A stretch of 64,000 nucleotides of DNA from Neostapfia colusana. Lineage: Eukaryota > Streptophyta > Magnoliopsida > Poales > Poaceae. The DNA lies in the NCBI GenBank assembly GCA_030760725.1, contig JASWHV010000001.1:79195683-79259682 (forward strand), read 5' to 3'. Positions 34,710 to 45,641 of this stretch are shown piece by piece (the stretch's first letter is position 1; each line of letters begins with the position of its first letter). The position numbers and the translations under genes were made by a program. The notes below the pieces were generated by a model. It made no database searches, was not told where the DNA came from, and saw only the letters and a program-made list of their open reading frames with translations.

Positions 34710-35624
34710 TACAGTGACATCGGCGTGACGGATCACATTACAGCTGACCTAGATCGCTTGGTTTGGTGCGAGCAGTACCATGGCGGTGACACGGTCCTGT
34801 TCAATTAATATTGATACTCGCCCTCTTGCTCTAAACAATGTTCTACATGTTTCTGAAATTTTTAAGTCTGTTCATAAACTATCCCGTGATAATGACGTTT
34901 TCTTTGAATTTCATTCGTGGTATTTCCTTATCAAGGACCGAGCAACACGGTGTCTACTCCTGGAAGGAAAGTGTGAATCTGGCCTCTATACCATCAAACC
35001 ATCTGACGTTGAGTTCGTCAAGCAAGTTTTGGTGAGTTACTCGGCATGCTCGTTTCTTCCACCCTTCTACTCAGGTTGTTAGGTCCCTTTTGTGTCTTTA
35101 TAATCTTCCGTGTATCAAGGAGTATAGTATGTCGTTAGTTTGTAATGCTTGTCAGTTGGCAAAAAGTCATCAGTTACCGTACACTCAATCGGTTCATCGG
35201 TCCACTTCACCACTTGAACTTGTTTATTACGATGTTTGGGGACCTGCTCCTATTTATGTTGGTGGTTACAAATATTATATAAGTTTTATTGATGACTTCA
35301 GCAAATTTACATGGATTTATCTTATGACTGACAGCACTAACGTTCACCGTATCTTTGTGCAGTTTCAAGCTCATGTCGAGCGCCCCCTTGACAAAAAAAA
35401 ATGTGTTCAATCCAATTGGGGTGGGGAATACCAAAAATTACACAACATGTTTTTTACGTCGCTTTGTATTGCACACCATGTTTCTTGCCCCCACACCCAC
35501 CAACAAAATGGTACGGCAAAACGAAAGCATCGCCACATTTGTAGAAACGGGTCTTGCGCTCCTAGCTCATGCTTCTATGCCACTCAAATTTTGGGATGAA
35601 GCCTTCACAACAGCAGTGTATCTC

Positions 35625-36224
35625 ATCAGTCGGATCCCGACCCGGGTCATCGACAATTTGTCTCTTTTAGAACGCCTTTTCAAAATCCCACCCAATTATT
35701 CTATGTTTAATTTTTTTGCTGTGCATGTTGGCCTAACCTTCGTCCATACAACAAACACAAACTCTCCTTTTACTCCAAGTCTTGTGTTTTTATTGGCTAT
35801 AGCTCTCCTCACAAGGGGTACAAATGTCTAGATGTTGATACCTGTCGTGTCTCCATCTCTCGGGATATCATCTTCGATGAAGCAATTTTTCTATTTTCTA
35901 ATCCTTCATCTACCATTGGTGCCCATCAATAGGATCCCGACCCGGGTCATCGACAATTTGTCTCTTTTAGAACGCCTTTTCAAAATCCCATCCAATTATT
36001 CTATGTTTAAAATTTTTTACTGTGCATGTTGGCCTAATCTTCGTCTATACAACAAACATAAACTCTCCTTTCGCTCCAAGCCTTGTGTTTTTATTGGCTA
36101 TAGCTCTATTCACAAGGGGTACAAATTTCTAGATGTTGATACCTGTCGTGTCTCCATCTCTCGGGATGTCATCTTCGATGAAGCGATTTTTCTATTTTCC
36201 AATCCGTCATTTACCATTGGTGCA
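35625..36224 (+). repeat. 300-bp tandem duplication within copia integrase region, copy 1
   Basis: 35625-35924 is repeated at 35925-36224 with about 20 differences and one single-base insertion. The first unit is exactly 300 bp, so it began as an in-frame duplication of 100 codons in the integrase C-terminal/linker region (RIPTRVIDNLSLLERLFKIP in both). The divergence shows it is far older than the 15.6-kb duplication. Confidence 0.9.
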
Positions 36225-37340
36225 CAACCTCATGGCGATACCAGTTTTAATTTGAACACTAACCCATTGCATGATTTGTTGCCTATTAACTCTGTTGCTC
36301 TAGCACACTGGTGCAGAAAATCCTGCAAGTGACATGCAGACATCTTCTCCTGAGTCTGAGCCAACCACGCAATCATTAGATAATAATTACTCCAGTGCCT
36401 GCCACCTTGGAGTTTCCGCCAGTCCCACCTGATTCGTCGTGTTTAAGGGCCTCGGCGCTGGACTCTGATTTGGTGCCAGTAAACTCACGAATGCAAAGCA
36501 CATTGGCGCTGGCCCCATGTGGGTCCCAGCCAATGGCTGCAGCCTGCCGCACCAACATGCATGCAGGCAGCAATTAACGTACATGCAGCTGATTTGCCTC
36601 CTCTGTCTGGTGATTTGGCTGCCGATTCTGGTACCGCTACTGACCAAGCAATTGCACAGGCGCCAACAAATACACAACTCCATTCGGCAGCCAAAAATCT
36701 GTACAGATGGCACGGTTACTTATTCGGCTGCTCAGGTTTCTAAGGCCGAACCATCATCACATGTTGCAGCTTTGGAGCATTCATTTATGGCGTCGTGTCA
36801 TGCATGAAGAATTTGAGGCACTTATTAAGAACAAGATGTGGCATCTTATTCCTCCACGTGTCGGTCTAAATGTAATTGAATCTAAATGGGTTTTCAAACT
36901 CAAATATAAGCCAGATGGTCCATTGATCGCTACAAAACCCGTTTGGTTGTCAAAGGGTTCAAGCAACAGTATGGTGTGGACTATGATGATACTTCAGTCC
37001 TATTGTGAAGTCTACCACTATCCGTCTACTGTTATCTCTGGCTATTTCCAAAGGTTGGTGCCTTCGGCAAATTTATATTCAAAATGCCTTTTTACATGGG
37101 GTTCTCAATGAGGATGTCTACATGAGACAACCACCGGGTTTCAAGGACTCGAATCACCCTCATTATCTATGCAAGCTTGATAAATCTCTATATGGACTTA
37201 AACAAGCCCCACGTGCTTGGTTTTCTCAGTTGAGTGGCACACTAAATACAGTTGGGTTTTCAAGCCTCCAAAGCAGATGACTCTTTTTTTATATTTCATC
37301 GAGATGGTATTTAAATGTATATCCTCATATATGTGGACGA

Positions 37341-37341
<1 letters not shown>

Positions 37342-37379
<38 letters not shown>

Positions 37380-37380
37380 C
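37342..37380 (+). repeat. (ATT)n microsatellite after the RT YVDD box, copy 1
   Basis: Twelve ATT codons and one ATC encode 13 Ile in a row, directly after the catalytic YVDD. Copy 2 has 11 Ile codons (52947-52979). Two or three Ile/Leu residues after YVDD are normal in copia RT, so the tract probably grew from ATT ATT codons by slippage. Confidence 0.95.
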
Positions 37381-38323
37381 ACTTCCTCTTCATCATCTAC
37401 AGATCGGCTTCTTCACCAACTCCAAAATGAGTTTGAGATAAAAGACCTTGGTAAGCTTGCCTATTTTCTTGGCCTTGAAGTTCATCATACATCTACGGTT
37501 CTCACTTTGACCCAACAAAAATGCATCCATGATCTGTTAAGTGCGCACAAATATGGAAAATTCTAAAGGAGTTACAACTCCCATGCTGCCTACTGAGAAA
37601 TTATCCTTGTATGTTGGTGATCCTCTCTCCACCGAAGATACTACGAGATACCGGGGTGTGGTTGGTGCTCTCCAATACCTATCATTCACAAGACCTAATA
37701 TTTCTTTCTCCGTCAATCGGGTCTGTTAGTTTCTTTCTGCGCCTACCACGGTACATTGGGCAGTGGTTAAGCGCATACTACGGTACCTCCGGTCCATATC
37801 TGTTTTTGGCTTATGTTTTGTCAAAACCGGTTCGCCTCTATTAAGTGCTTTTCCTGACGCCGATTGGGGCGGCAATCCGGATGACCGTCGTAGCACGGGT
37901 GGCTTCACCATCTTTTTTGGTGGCAACCTCATTTCCTGGAGTTCTCGGAAGCACCCAGCCGTGTCCCGTTCTAGCATTGAAGCCAAGTACAAGGAAATTG
38001 CTAATACTACAGCTGAGCTTATTTGGATTCAAGTATTGCTTCGTGAACTTGGGGTTCATCAAATATGCCCGCCAACCTTGTGGTGGGATAATCTTGGTGC
38101 TACCTATCTCGTCACTAATCCTATTTTTCATCGACGTGCAAAACATGTTGAGGTTGATTATCATTTTGTTCGTGAACATGTAACTTCCAAACAACTCGAT
38201 GTTTAGATTGTATCTTCCAAGGATCAGCTGGCTGATATTATGACCAAACCATTGCCTGGCCCAACCTTTAGCAAGATTACTAGCAATCTGAACATAATTT
38301 CATACCGTCCAAATTGAGGGGAG

Positions 38324-38495
38324 TGTTAAATGTAGAATCTTTATACATGGAAAGAGACTATGTGTTGGCGCTGGGGTTGTATCCCGTTAATTATAGTGTG
38401 ACCACTAATGCACGCATGTAATCTGTCTCTCTGTAATCAGCATATATACATGAGTAATACACAGTCCAAGAGGCAGATCATTACGCCATATAATA
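38324..38495 (+). repeat. Copia 3' LTR, copy 1
   Basis: It begins TGTTAAATGTAG right after GAGGGGAG and ends CATATAATA; the terminal CA of the family has become TA. The flanking TGCAC matches CGCAC left of the 5' LTR with one change. Confidence 0.88.
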
Positions 38496-38648
38496 TGCAC
38501 CACACCCATGCAGAGATTATATAAATTGGCGCACACAAATTCAATGATGCATCTTGTTGTATTGTATGATGATTTTGCACGACATCTTATCGTAGCATGT
38601 GGCGAAATGGAACTCTCTTTTTGAGCGGATAAGTGAAGAACCCTGGCT

Positions 38649-39624
38649 CTAGTGGCGGATCCACCGGGGGGCTCGGTGAGCTCGAGCCCCCCCCCCCCTA
38701 TCGTTGGATACACCTTGAAGGCTAGGCTTTTCTTTAGTTCTTGTTTCTATTTAATTTGGACATAAACGAGAGACATTGAAAAATTGAAAATTAAGGACAG
38801 CTAAAAAAATGGTCAACAACACCAATTGGATTGGAAATTTTCACACATTGGTTTATTTTAGAAACAAATTGAGTCAATTATCACATGTCATCCAAGTCAA
38901 AAATCTAACAAGAACAATAGTCTATTCTAATACCTTATAGTCTATAAACCTTTATTTCTCAAAGCATGTGTACTCGCAATATCTCCAATGCGGGAGGCAA
39001 GACAACGTGTTACACTGTGCCAACCATCAGTCAAGCAACACAACAACAGGGCACGCTGACAGTGAGCCAGCAAACGACGCATTATCGTGACACTAACTCC
39101 CAGATTTTTTAATTTATCGATTTTAGTCTAAAATAACAATGCTTTTAAATTCTATTATAAAACTATTAATTTAACATGTTGTTTAAAAGAATGTGTTTGT
39201 AAAATTTCCAAGTTTAAGCCACACTAGCAACCTGGCAAAATGATATTCCACCTGTTCTTTTTTATTTAATACTGATCAAGGACTTTTAGCATCATTTTGA
39301 ATCACCTGTTTTATTCAAAAGATTAGTTGAAATATGAAAAACATATATCATGTTTCAAATATCTTTAGCAATAAAAAAAATCATAACAAGATATATATGA
39401 TATTTATTAGTTTTGTAAATGAGATAAATGGTCAAACAAAACTTAAAAAATCAATCACGTCAAATATAAGAGAACAAAAAGCATACATAACAGGAGAACA
39501 TGATAACTCTCCTCCAATTTTAAAAACACGTTATTTGAAAATTGAAAGTTATTAACGTTGTTTATTTTTTTATGTGATGTGCAGTTCAGCCCACCCTACA
39601 GTTTTAGTCTGGATCCGTCACTGG
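38649..39624. mobile_element. Candidate small TIR DNA transposon, copy 1
   Basis: CTAGTGGCGGATCC at 38649 and GGATCCGTCACTGG ending at 39624 are inverted repeats matching at 12 of 14 positions. The inner left end has a GC-rich stretch with a run of 12 C. The interior is AT-rich with no transposase. No clear target duplication was found, so superfamily (hAT, Mutator or other) is open. 38496-38648, between the copia LTR and this element, holds nothing I recognise. Confidence 0.45.
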
Positions 39625-39754
39625 CTGGATCGTCATGTTTTATTTGCTGCCCACTACTACAACAACTTCATCTCAGGCGTCTCTAAACGTATTATCACAC
39701 CAGTTTTCAAAACTGCCTGGAACAAAGAGCCTATGATAATCAGCAATTTTCACA

Positions 39755-40370
39755 GGCGGAAACTTAAACCGCCTGTGAAAAAAGTTTCATGAATCCGTCT
39801 GTGAAGACTCTTTATAATAGGCGGTTTGTAACGTAAGAGTTTCTGCCTGTGATAACTCTATCATCGCAGGCGGTTCTATACCTACGACTAGCCGCCTATG
39901 AAGAATGTTTATCATAGGCGGATTGTAACGTAAAGAGTATCCGCCTGTGAAAAATCTTTATCATAGGCGGTTTGTAACGTAAAGAGTATCCGCTTGTGAT
40001 AACTCCATTATCGTAGGCGGTTCTTTACCTACGATTGTTCGCCTATGAAGAATGTTTATCACAGGCGGATTGTAATGTAAAGAGTATTCGCCTGTGAAGA
40101 ATCTTTATCATAGGTGGTTTGTAACATAAAGAGTATCCGTCTGTGATAACTCCATTATCGCCGGTAGTTCTTTACATACGACTGTTCGCCTGTGAAGAAT
40201 GTTTATCACAGGCGGATTGTAACGTAAAGAGTATCCACCTGTGATAACTCCAATATCGCAGGCGGTTCTTTACCTACGACTGTCCGCCTGTGAAGAATCT
40301 TTATCACAGGCGGTTTCTTACCTAAGATAAGTCATCTGTGAAATTATATTATCACAGGCGGTTTGTTAGG
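39755..40370. repeat. CACTA subterminal array of alternating inverted CACAGGCGG motifs, copy 1
   Basis: About 26 motif copies (CACAGGCGG or its reverse CCGCCTGTG, with variants) alternate in orientation every 20-30 bp. There is a higher-order period of about 147-148 bp: for instance AGGCGGATTGTAA at about 39913, 40061 and 40208, and AGGYGGTTTGTAA at about 39963 and 40111. Subterminal repeats bind the CACTA accessory protein. The neighbouring opposite motifs can form many short hairpins. Confidence 0.9.
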
Positions 40371-40479
40371 TACTACATGCTGTTATTTCTAATTTCCAGG
40401 TCAATTTTATATGCATATTCACACATAGTAGAAACAATATATTCTGACAAGCATCTCAATTCACCAAAAAGTCATCTCA

Positions 40480-41545
40480 TATACATATATGTAAGTACAA
40501 TACATCTCAATTCATAGTTTACAAGTTTTTCCGTAAAAAGTTCTGGCACATCAGCTATTACACCTGCGTCATCGAAGAACAAACTGTCCTTTTTGGAGGA
40601 AAATTTTACGACGCATGAACCGTCAAAGTTCACTCGCAATCTTCTCAGCTCCTTCATTAGGCATATCTCTAGAAACCGGCCATTCTTCGTGTGCTGCAAT
40701 GAAACACATGACAAGGTTTAGAATGTGTTGGTGACAATGATAACATAATAGTATTAAAATATGCTAATTACAATGAAAAGGAAACTCAAAAATAAGGAAA
40801 ATACAATATTGATATTAAGGATAACTTACATCCTCACGATTTACTCTATATTCGCAGGTGGTCCGAAGATGCTCACATACATAATACCCACATAAGACGC
40901 TCCTAGAAGGCTGCTCGGGACAAGGATAATATGTTGATATATGCAATGCATCCTTATTAGTAGGTATCTGACCGCCAAGTTTTTTCGCGTAAAATCGCCA
41001 AGCGCTGTCATACAAGGAATGTCATATAAGAGTTGCCAACCTATATATATGTGCGTATATTAAAAGTATCGAATAGTCGTACCTTCTCAAAATGTCAAGA
41101 AAATCTTTGTAAGTATCTTGTGAGTAATCGGCTGAGTCCAAGACCGTTGCCAAATCCTGTGTTGGCTTGATGAAGATCATTATGTAGTATTTACTGCACA
41201 CGTACAAACACATGTGTTAAGTTAAAAATTAGCAATAATTGCTATTTCCATGGCATGTGTCGAACTTACTCGGAGCCTTTACGAGGTCCTTGCCATCCAT
41301 GACAAATTTGAACATGACATGTCCTATGTAGGCTGCAACCTTTGTCTTTTTATCCCTCTTTTGGCTTGCGATTGATTCTAATTGTTTTTTTTTGTCATGC
41401 GCTTGTACTGTTCTGAATCCCGTTGCACCTGAAAGTTGAAATTCAACTTTGCAATCACTGTAGGGTCAAGGATACCTGTCTTAGAGTTCAACTTTTCATT
41501 ATCCATGTATTGCATCCTATTGACAAAATTCATACATGTATAAAT
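40480..41545 (-). pseudogene. Ulp1-like C-terminal protease domain in CACTA, copy 1
   Basis: Minus-strand segments in order: NEKLNSKTGILDPTVIAKLN (about 41500), YYIMIFIKP with TVLDSADYSQ (about 41190-41120), AWRFYAKKLGG and QPSRSVLCGYYVCEHLR (about 41000-40860), then a C-terminal part (40715-40550). The VLDS Asp and SVLCGYYVC Cys fit the catalytic residues of plant Ulp1-type C48 peptidases. The expected His before YIM is Tyr, perhaps by C-to-T change. Segments are separated by intron-like AT-rich gaps with plausible splice sites. Many CACTA and Mutator elements of plants carry such a domain; its role in transposition is not established. Confidence 0.6.
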
Positions 41546-41845
41546 AAGGAATATGTTCATACAAACCATTCAGTGAAAGATCCATTTTTTTAAGAGATAT
41601 GACAATCTGAATAATATGTGCATATAGATTACTGCTATATTTACCAAAACATAATAATGTTACCTATATAAGTTTTAAACTTTTTGTTCCATCTGGTATA
41701 TATTAATTTTTGAAGAATATAGAAAAAAGAACCATCGAGTTTGGACTTAATTTGTAGAATATATACATGTTTGAGTATTTACATTGGAATCTAAATAAAA
41801 AATGAAGCAAAGGAAGAAGAAACTGAAGAGCAGACATATGAAGAG
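41522..41845. repeat. About 300-bp direct repeat within CACTA, copy 1
   Basis: It matches 60568-60850 in the same orientation, with small deletions and about 5% differences. 57123-57446 is the second copy made by the tandem duplication. In the unit it lies at the 5' side of the Ulp1-like gene; at 60568 it lies upstream of the transposase promoter. Confidence 0.88.
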
Positions 41846-41936
41846 GCAATTATCGCAGGCGGTTTTTAATATAGAACCGCCTGTGAAAAAAAGTTTACTA
41901 AGTCTAGGATTAATTAATATTCTTGATCAAAGTAAG

Positions 41937-41955
41937 AGTTGGGCTCAACATTAGT
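41937..41955 (+). mobile_element. 19-bp LINE remnant at the duplication junction
   Basis: AGTTGGGCTCAACATTAGT is identical to the 5' truncated start of the LINE at 57538-57556. Here it is followed by ATTGCATAT, the start of unit 2, rather than by LINE sequence. The preceding TTGATCAAAGTAAG (41923-41936) is a copy of the LINE's left target duplication. Confidence 0.9.
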
Positions 41956-42657
41956 ATTGCATATATTAATATTAGAATCAGAGTAAAAAATGATGATATC
42001 AGAAAAAGATTCTAAATATGTCAAAATTATTGCAAAATAATCCATTGAAACAGAAACACGTTGATATCTGACAGTTTCCGAAATTTATTTTAAAAACAAC
42101 TATTTGCGTAACACATCATATTAGAACATAATACCAAAACTCACCATATATCATAGATAGTTGGATATACGGAAATCGACGCTTAATACTTATACATTCA
42201 CACGACCACATATAGCACATACAAATATGAATATTAAGTTAATTCGGTTTTTAATTGGGGAATTTCTGGTATTAAGAAATATAAATGCTAATTTCTAGCT
42301 AATATGATTAATTCATTTTACTATGTTACATCTATTCTGTACATGTCTGAATTACTGGGAGTGCAGATCATGTTAAGTTACTTTACCACAAACTTTGGGA
42401 ATTTATCAAGCCATATTCTAATTACTAGAATTTAAATAGCAGGAAAAATAAATATTTAACAAAAAAATCCATTTGTTAAATGGTGGTGAAATTTTTCTGT
42501 GAGATATATTGCATCCAATTGTGCTCCCTGCAAAATCTAACAATTTTTATGGTGGAATTATTCACATTTATTTTCTAAAAATACTGTTTGCTACAATTTT
42601 GGCAGCATACAAAATATATTGAGATAAAATAAAGATTTGTATACTGTATGTCTGGTG

Positions 42658-44135
42658 TAAGGATTGAAACGCCCAAGAGGGGGGTGAATTGGGCTTTTTC
42701 AAAATTTTAGAGCAATTTAAAACTTAATGGTTGAAGCCCAATTCCCTATGCGAACTAACTACGCAAGCAAGAGTGTTAAGTGCGGAATAGTAAATGCGTA
42801 ATAGTAAGGGGGTGAGGAGAGAGATGCAAACTCCCGCGGAGACTCGGAGACACGGCGATTTTTCCCGTGGTTCGGTAAGATCACAAAAATCTACCTACGT
42901 CCACGTTGTGGCACCCACCAAAGGGTATAGCCACTCCCAAGTCACCAAGACAAGATAATCCACTATCTTTCTCCGTTCGCCTTCTCCGGCAAGGTGGAGC
43001 TCAAGCCTTGTACAATGGTGATCCTCCGGGCTTCCACAAACATCTTGGTAAGCTCCGGAGCGATCTCTTCTTCCTCCAACTTTTACAAGGTGAGAGAAGT
43101 CACCAAGACATTCTCTCTCACTAGCCTAGAGATTCCAATCACCAAGAATGGACGCACACAAGCTTCTCTCTAGCTAGATATAACCTATAGTTGGAGTACA
43201 AGAGGTTTTGAAGTGTGGAAGTGGTAGCTCTTGGTCTTGAATGCTTGAGGATGTGTAGTGAGGCTCTGGTGATCAAGACTTCGCGAAGTGGCCGGTTGGA
43301 GGGGTATTTATAGCCAGCCCACACGAGATAGCCGTTAGAAAAGTAGGCAGACTTTTTCAGTAAACATCGGATCCTCCGATGCACCCCTTTATATGAGCAT
43401 CGGTCGAATTCCAAATTAGCTGATGTCATGTGTCAGATGTGACCGTTGGATATTTTAATCGACCGATGTTACTTCAACTTCATCATCGGATGATCCGGTG
43501 AGTTGATCTTCAGAATTGGTTCAGAAATAATGTCTCTGTTGAAATTGACCGATGTACACTTACTTCATCATCGGATGATCCGGTGTGTACTTCTTCAGAA
43601 TAACTCAGATATTATCCTTTTGTTGAAATCAACCGATGTGCCACTTCCTTCACATCGGATGATCCGGTGTGTACTGGACTCTGAGGTCTTCTTCTTCTGC
43701 CAACTCAAACTTGACCGATGTAGTCATTTTGCAAGACATCGGATGATCCGGTGAGTGCAACTTGTTTGCTTCGAGTTGTTTTGAGTTGATCTTTTGGAAT
43801 CTTCTTGAGTGACCTCTTTGACACTTGTTTGAAATGATATTATGATGAAGTGTAAGCTTCTTGTGTTGCCAATTTTGACAGAATAGAGTCGTTGTATGAG
43901 TTCTTTATTTAGTCTTCATGAGTATCGAATAACCCCTTAGAATAGATCGTTGAGGGGTCTCCATTTGTATCCAATGAGCAGTAGACGGTGTGAATAGATA
44001 GTTCATTAACGTTTGATGTGATATACGTGAAACCTCGCATCCACAAACTCATTAGTAATAACGAACGGTTGTCATTAATCATCGAAACCATACCTCACGG
44101 GGGCCTAGATGCTTTCATCTGGTCATAAGGGTTCT
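42658..44135. repeat. Unclassified 1.5-kb grass-type repeat, copy 2
   Basis: Identical to 27053-28530. The 84-bp array lies at 43455-43753, with the 17-bp cores at 43484, 43569, 43653 and 43737. The AT-rich segment 41956-42657 before it and 44136-44714 after it contain nothing recognisable. Confidence 0.5.
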
Positions 44136-44918
44136 ATTGGAATTTATTTCATATTTGTGTGAATTTCGGTGAAGGTTCTACGATTTTTACATGTCTTACA
44201 TCAATTTTTAGAATTGGTTTAAATAACAAATCGCTGGGATTTATTTTTGACCAATTATTGCATGCCACACAGGTCTACAATGTGGCACTAGCGCATGGGA
44301 TTCTAGCAGTGGGCCAAGAGGTTACCTGTCTGGGGATAAGACCTTAGTGGTCAAATTGAACTGGTTAAGATTCGGATTAGACAAGGATCATATTTGAATA
44401 TATCTGACTATTCGCGATCGGTTAAATATTGATCCAAACTTTTTTTATCTGGTATTCAAAAGTTAATAATTAAATTCTGTTTCAATTCGGAGTATAAGAT
44501 ACGATAAAAATAAAAAATGGATTGGATATTTTTAAAAACAATTTCAGATGATACGGAAAATATCCGATCTGCGGCTGGTGGAATCATCTGAGCTGAAAAG
44601 CCAGCGGCAGGCTCGAGCTTCGCTTCCAATGGATTGACACGTGGTCGAAGAAGAAAACCGCAAAACGACTGCAGACATCCTCCACGGTCCTGGCAAGGCT
44701 TTCTCGGTCCGCACTATTAAATGTAGAATCTTTATACATGGAAAGAGACTATGCGTCCTGTAATGGCGTGGAGTTGTATCCCATTAATTATAGTGTGACC
44801 ACTAATGCACACATGTAATCTCTCTTTGTAAGCAGCATATATGCGTGAGTAATGCGCAACCCAAGAGGCAGAGCATTGCGCCATCTAACATGGTAACAGA
44901 GCCAAGGATTTTTTAAAG

Positions 44919-45641
44919 ATGTCAAGTTCATCTTCTTCGACCCCCTCCACCATCTCCTCCACCATGCCCTCCACCTTTGCTGCGATCCCAATCCACCATG
45001 TCATCACGATTCGGCTTAACAAATCCAATTTCCTTCTATGGCGCGCCCAGGTCTTCCCGTACTTGCGGACTATGAAGCTCATGGGCTATGTCGATGGATC
45101 CATAAAAGCACAAGAGAAAGAGGTGCCGGCTTATGCAGATGCCGCAGCCCCTCTCATCTCATACCCGGCATACGATCGTTGGTAAGATCAATACCAGCAG
45201 GCCCTTAGCAGCCTCCTATCTTCCATGTCCGAGGAAGTCCTACAGGACATAGTGGCTACGACCACCTCTAAAGAGGTGTGGGACGTTTTGAAGACAGTGT
45301 TCTCTTCTACATCCCGTGCCCGTGTAGTGCAGATACGGGTTGACCTTGCCGCCACAAAAAAAGGGACCTCTCTGCCGCTGCTTACTTCAGTAAGATTAAA
45401 GGTTTTGCCACTGAACTTTCTGCTGCTGATAATCCTATTCGGGATGATGAGATGATCGCCTACCTTTTGGCTGGCCTTGGCCCAGATGACCGTTTGTCAC
45501 CTCCGTGACCACCAAAAGTGAGGTGCTTACTCTCGATGATGTTTTTGCTCATCTGTTGTCCTATGAGGCCCGACAACTTCAACACCAATCTGAATTGCGC
45601 CTCAACGTTGGGGCTTCTGCAAATTTCGCTGGGCGTGGTGG
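44919..45641 (+). pseudogene. gag: Copia gag N-terminal part, copy 2
   Basis: Same stops and frameshifts as 29314-30036 (TAA at 45183-45185). Interrupted at 45642 by element B copy 2; the zinc knuckle is at about 50187-50228. Confidence 0.85.

Larger units (their letters stand above)
34710..38290 (+). pseudogene. Copia pol: protease, integrase, RT, RNase H, copy 1
   Basis: The protease motif reads D-I-G (34716-34724) instead of D-T/S-G. GAG-pre-integrase lies near 34910-35020. Integrase (35140-35600) keeps Asp in YYDVWGPAP (35231) but has Asn for the second Asp (AAT 35414-35416) and Lys for Glu (AAA 35519-35521). A 300-bp tandem duplication follows. RT starts near 36800 (MWHLIPP), has YVDD intact at 37330-37341, then a (ATT)n tract. 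RNase H (37770-38206) has DADWGG and WWDNLGA, but Lys for the catalytic Glu (AAG 37985-37987). Frameshifts occur near 36940, 37275 and 37565; stops are many. Confidence 0.88.
29110..38495 (+). mobile_element. Copia retrotransposon (Ale/Retrofit-like) with nested element B, copy 1
   Basis: LTRs of 176 bp (29110-29285) and 172 bp (38324-38495) flank gag and pol in copia order (protease, integrase, RT, RNase H). Without nested element B the length is about 4.9 kb, typical of the Ale/Retrofit group with very short LTRs. The flanks are CGCAC and TGCAC, a 5-bp target duplication with one C/T difference. A tRNA-Met primer site follows the 5' LTR, and a GAGGGGAG purine tract precedes the 3' LTR. Many stops and lost catalytic residues make it a pseudoelement. 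Confidence 0.9.
39652..41936 (-). mobile_element. CACTA transposon fragment, copy 1
   Basis: CACTACTACAACAAC at 39652 fits a CACTA terminus and is followed by a dense subterminal repeat array, the usual structure of En/Spm-type elements. Minus-strand exons of an Ulp1-like gene follow (40480-41545). At 41862-41886 two further subterminal motifs appear. The element is cut at 41936 by the start of the LINE sequence, then by the duplication junction. Its continuation exists only after the second unit, from 60201. Confidence 0.7.
26345..41949. repeat. 15.6-kb tandem duplication, unit 1 (15,605 bp)
   Basis: Every feature I checked from 26351 reappears at +15,605, changing to +15,599 after the ATT microsatellite and +15,601 after the C run. 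All long reading frames are identical in the two units. ATTAGT occurs at the left end of unit 1, the internal junction and the right end of unit 2, the signature of a duplication formed between 6-bp microhomologies. The last 13 bases of the unit, plus ATTAGT, are the truncated 5' end of the LINE that lies intact after unit 2. Confidence 0.95.

Noticed and set aside
39755..40370. CRISPR or satellite DNA
   Set aside because: Motifs alternate in orientation and lie next to a CACTA terminus, as subterminal repeats do.
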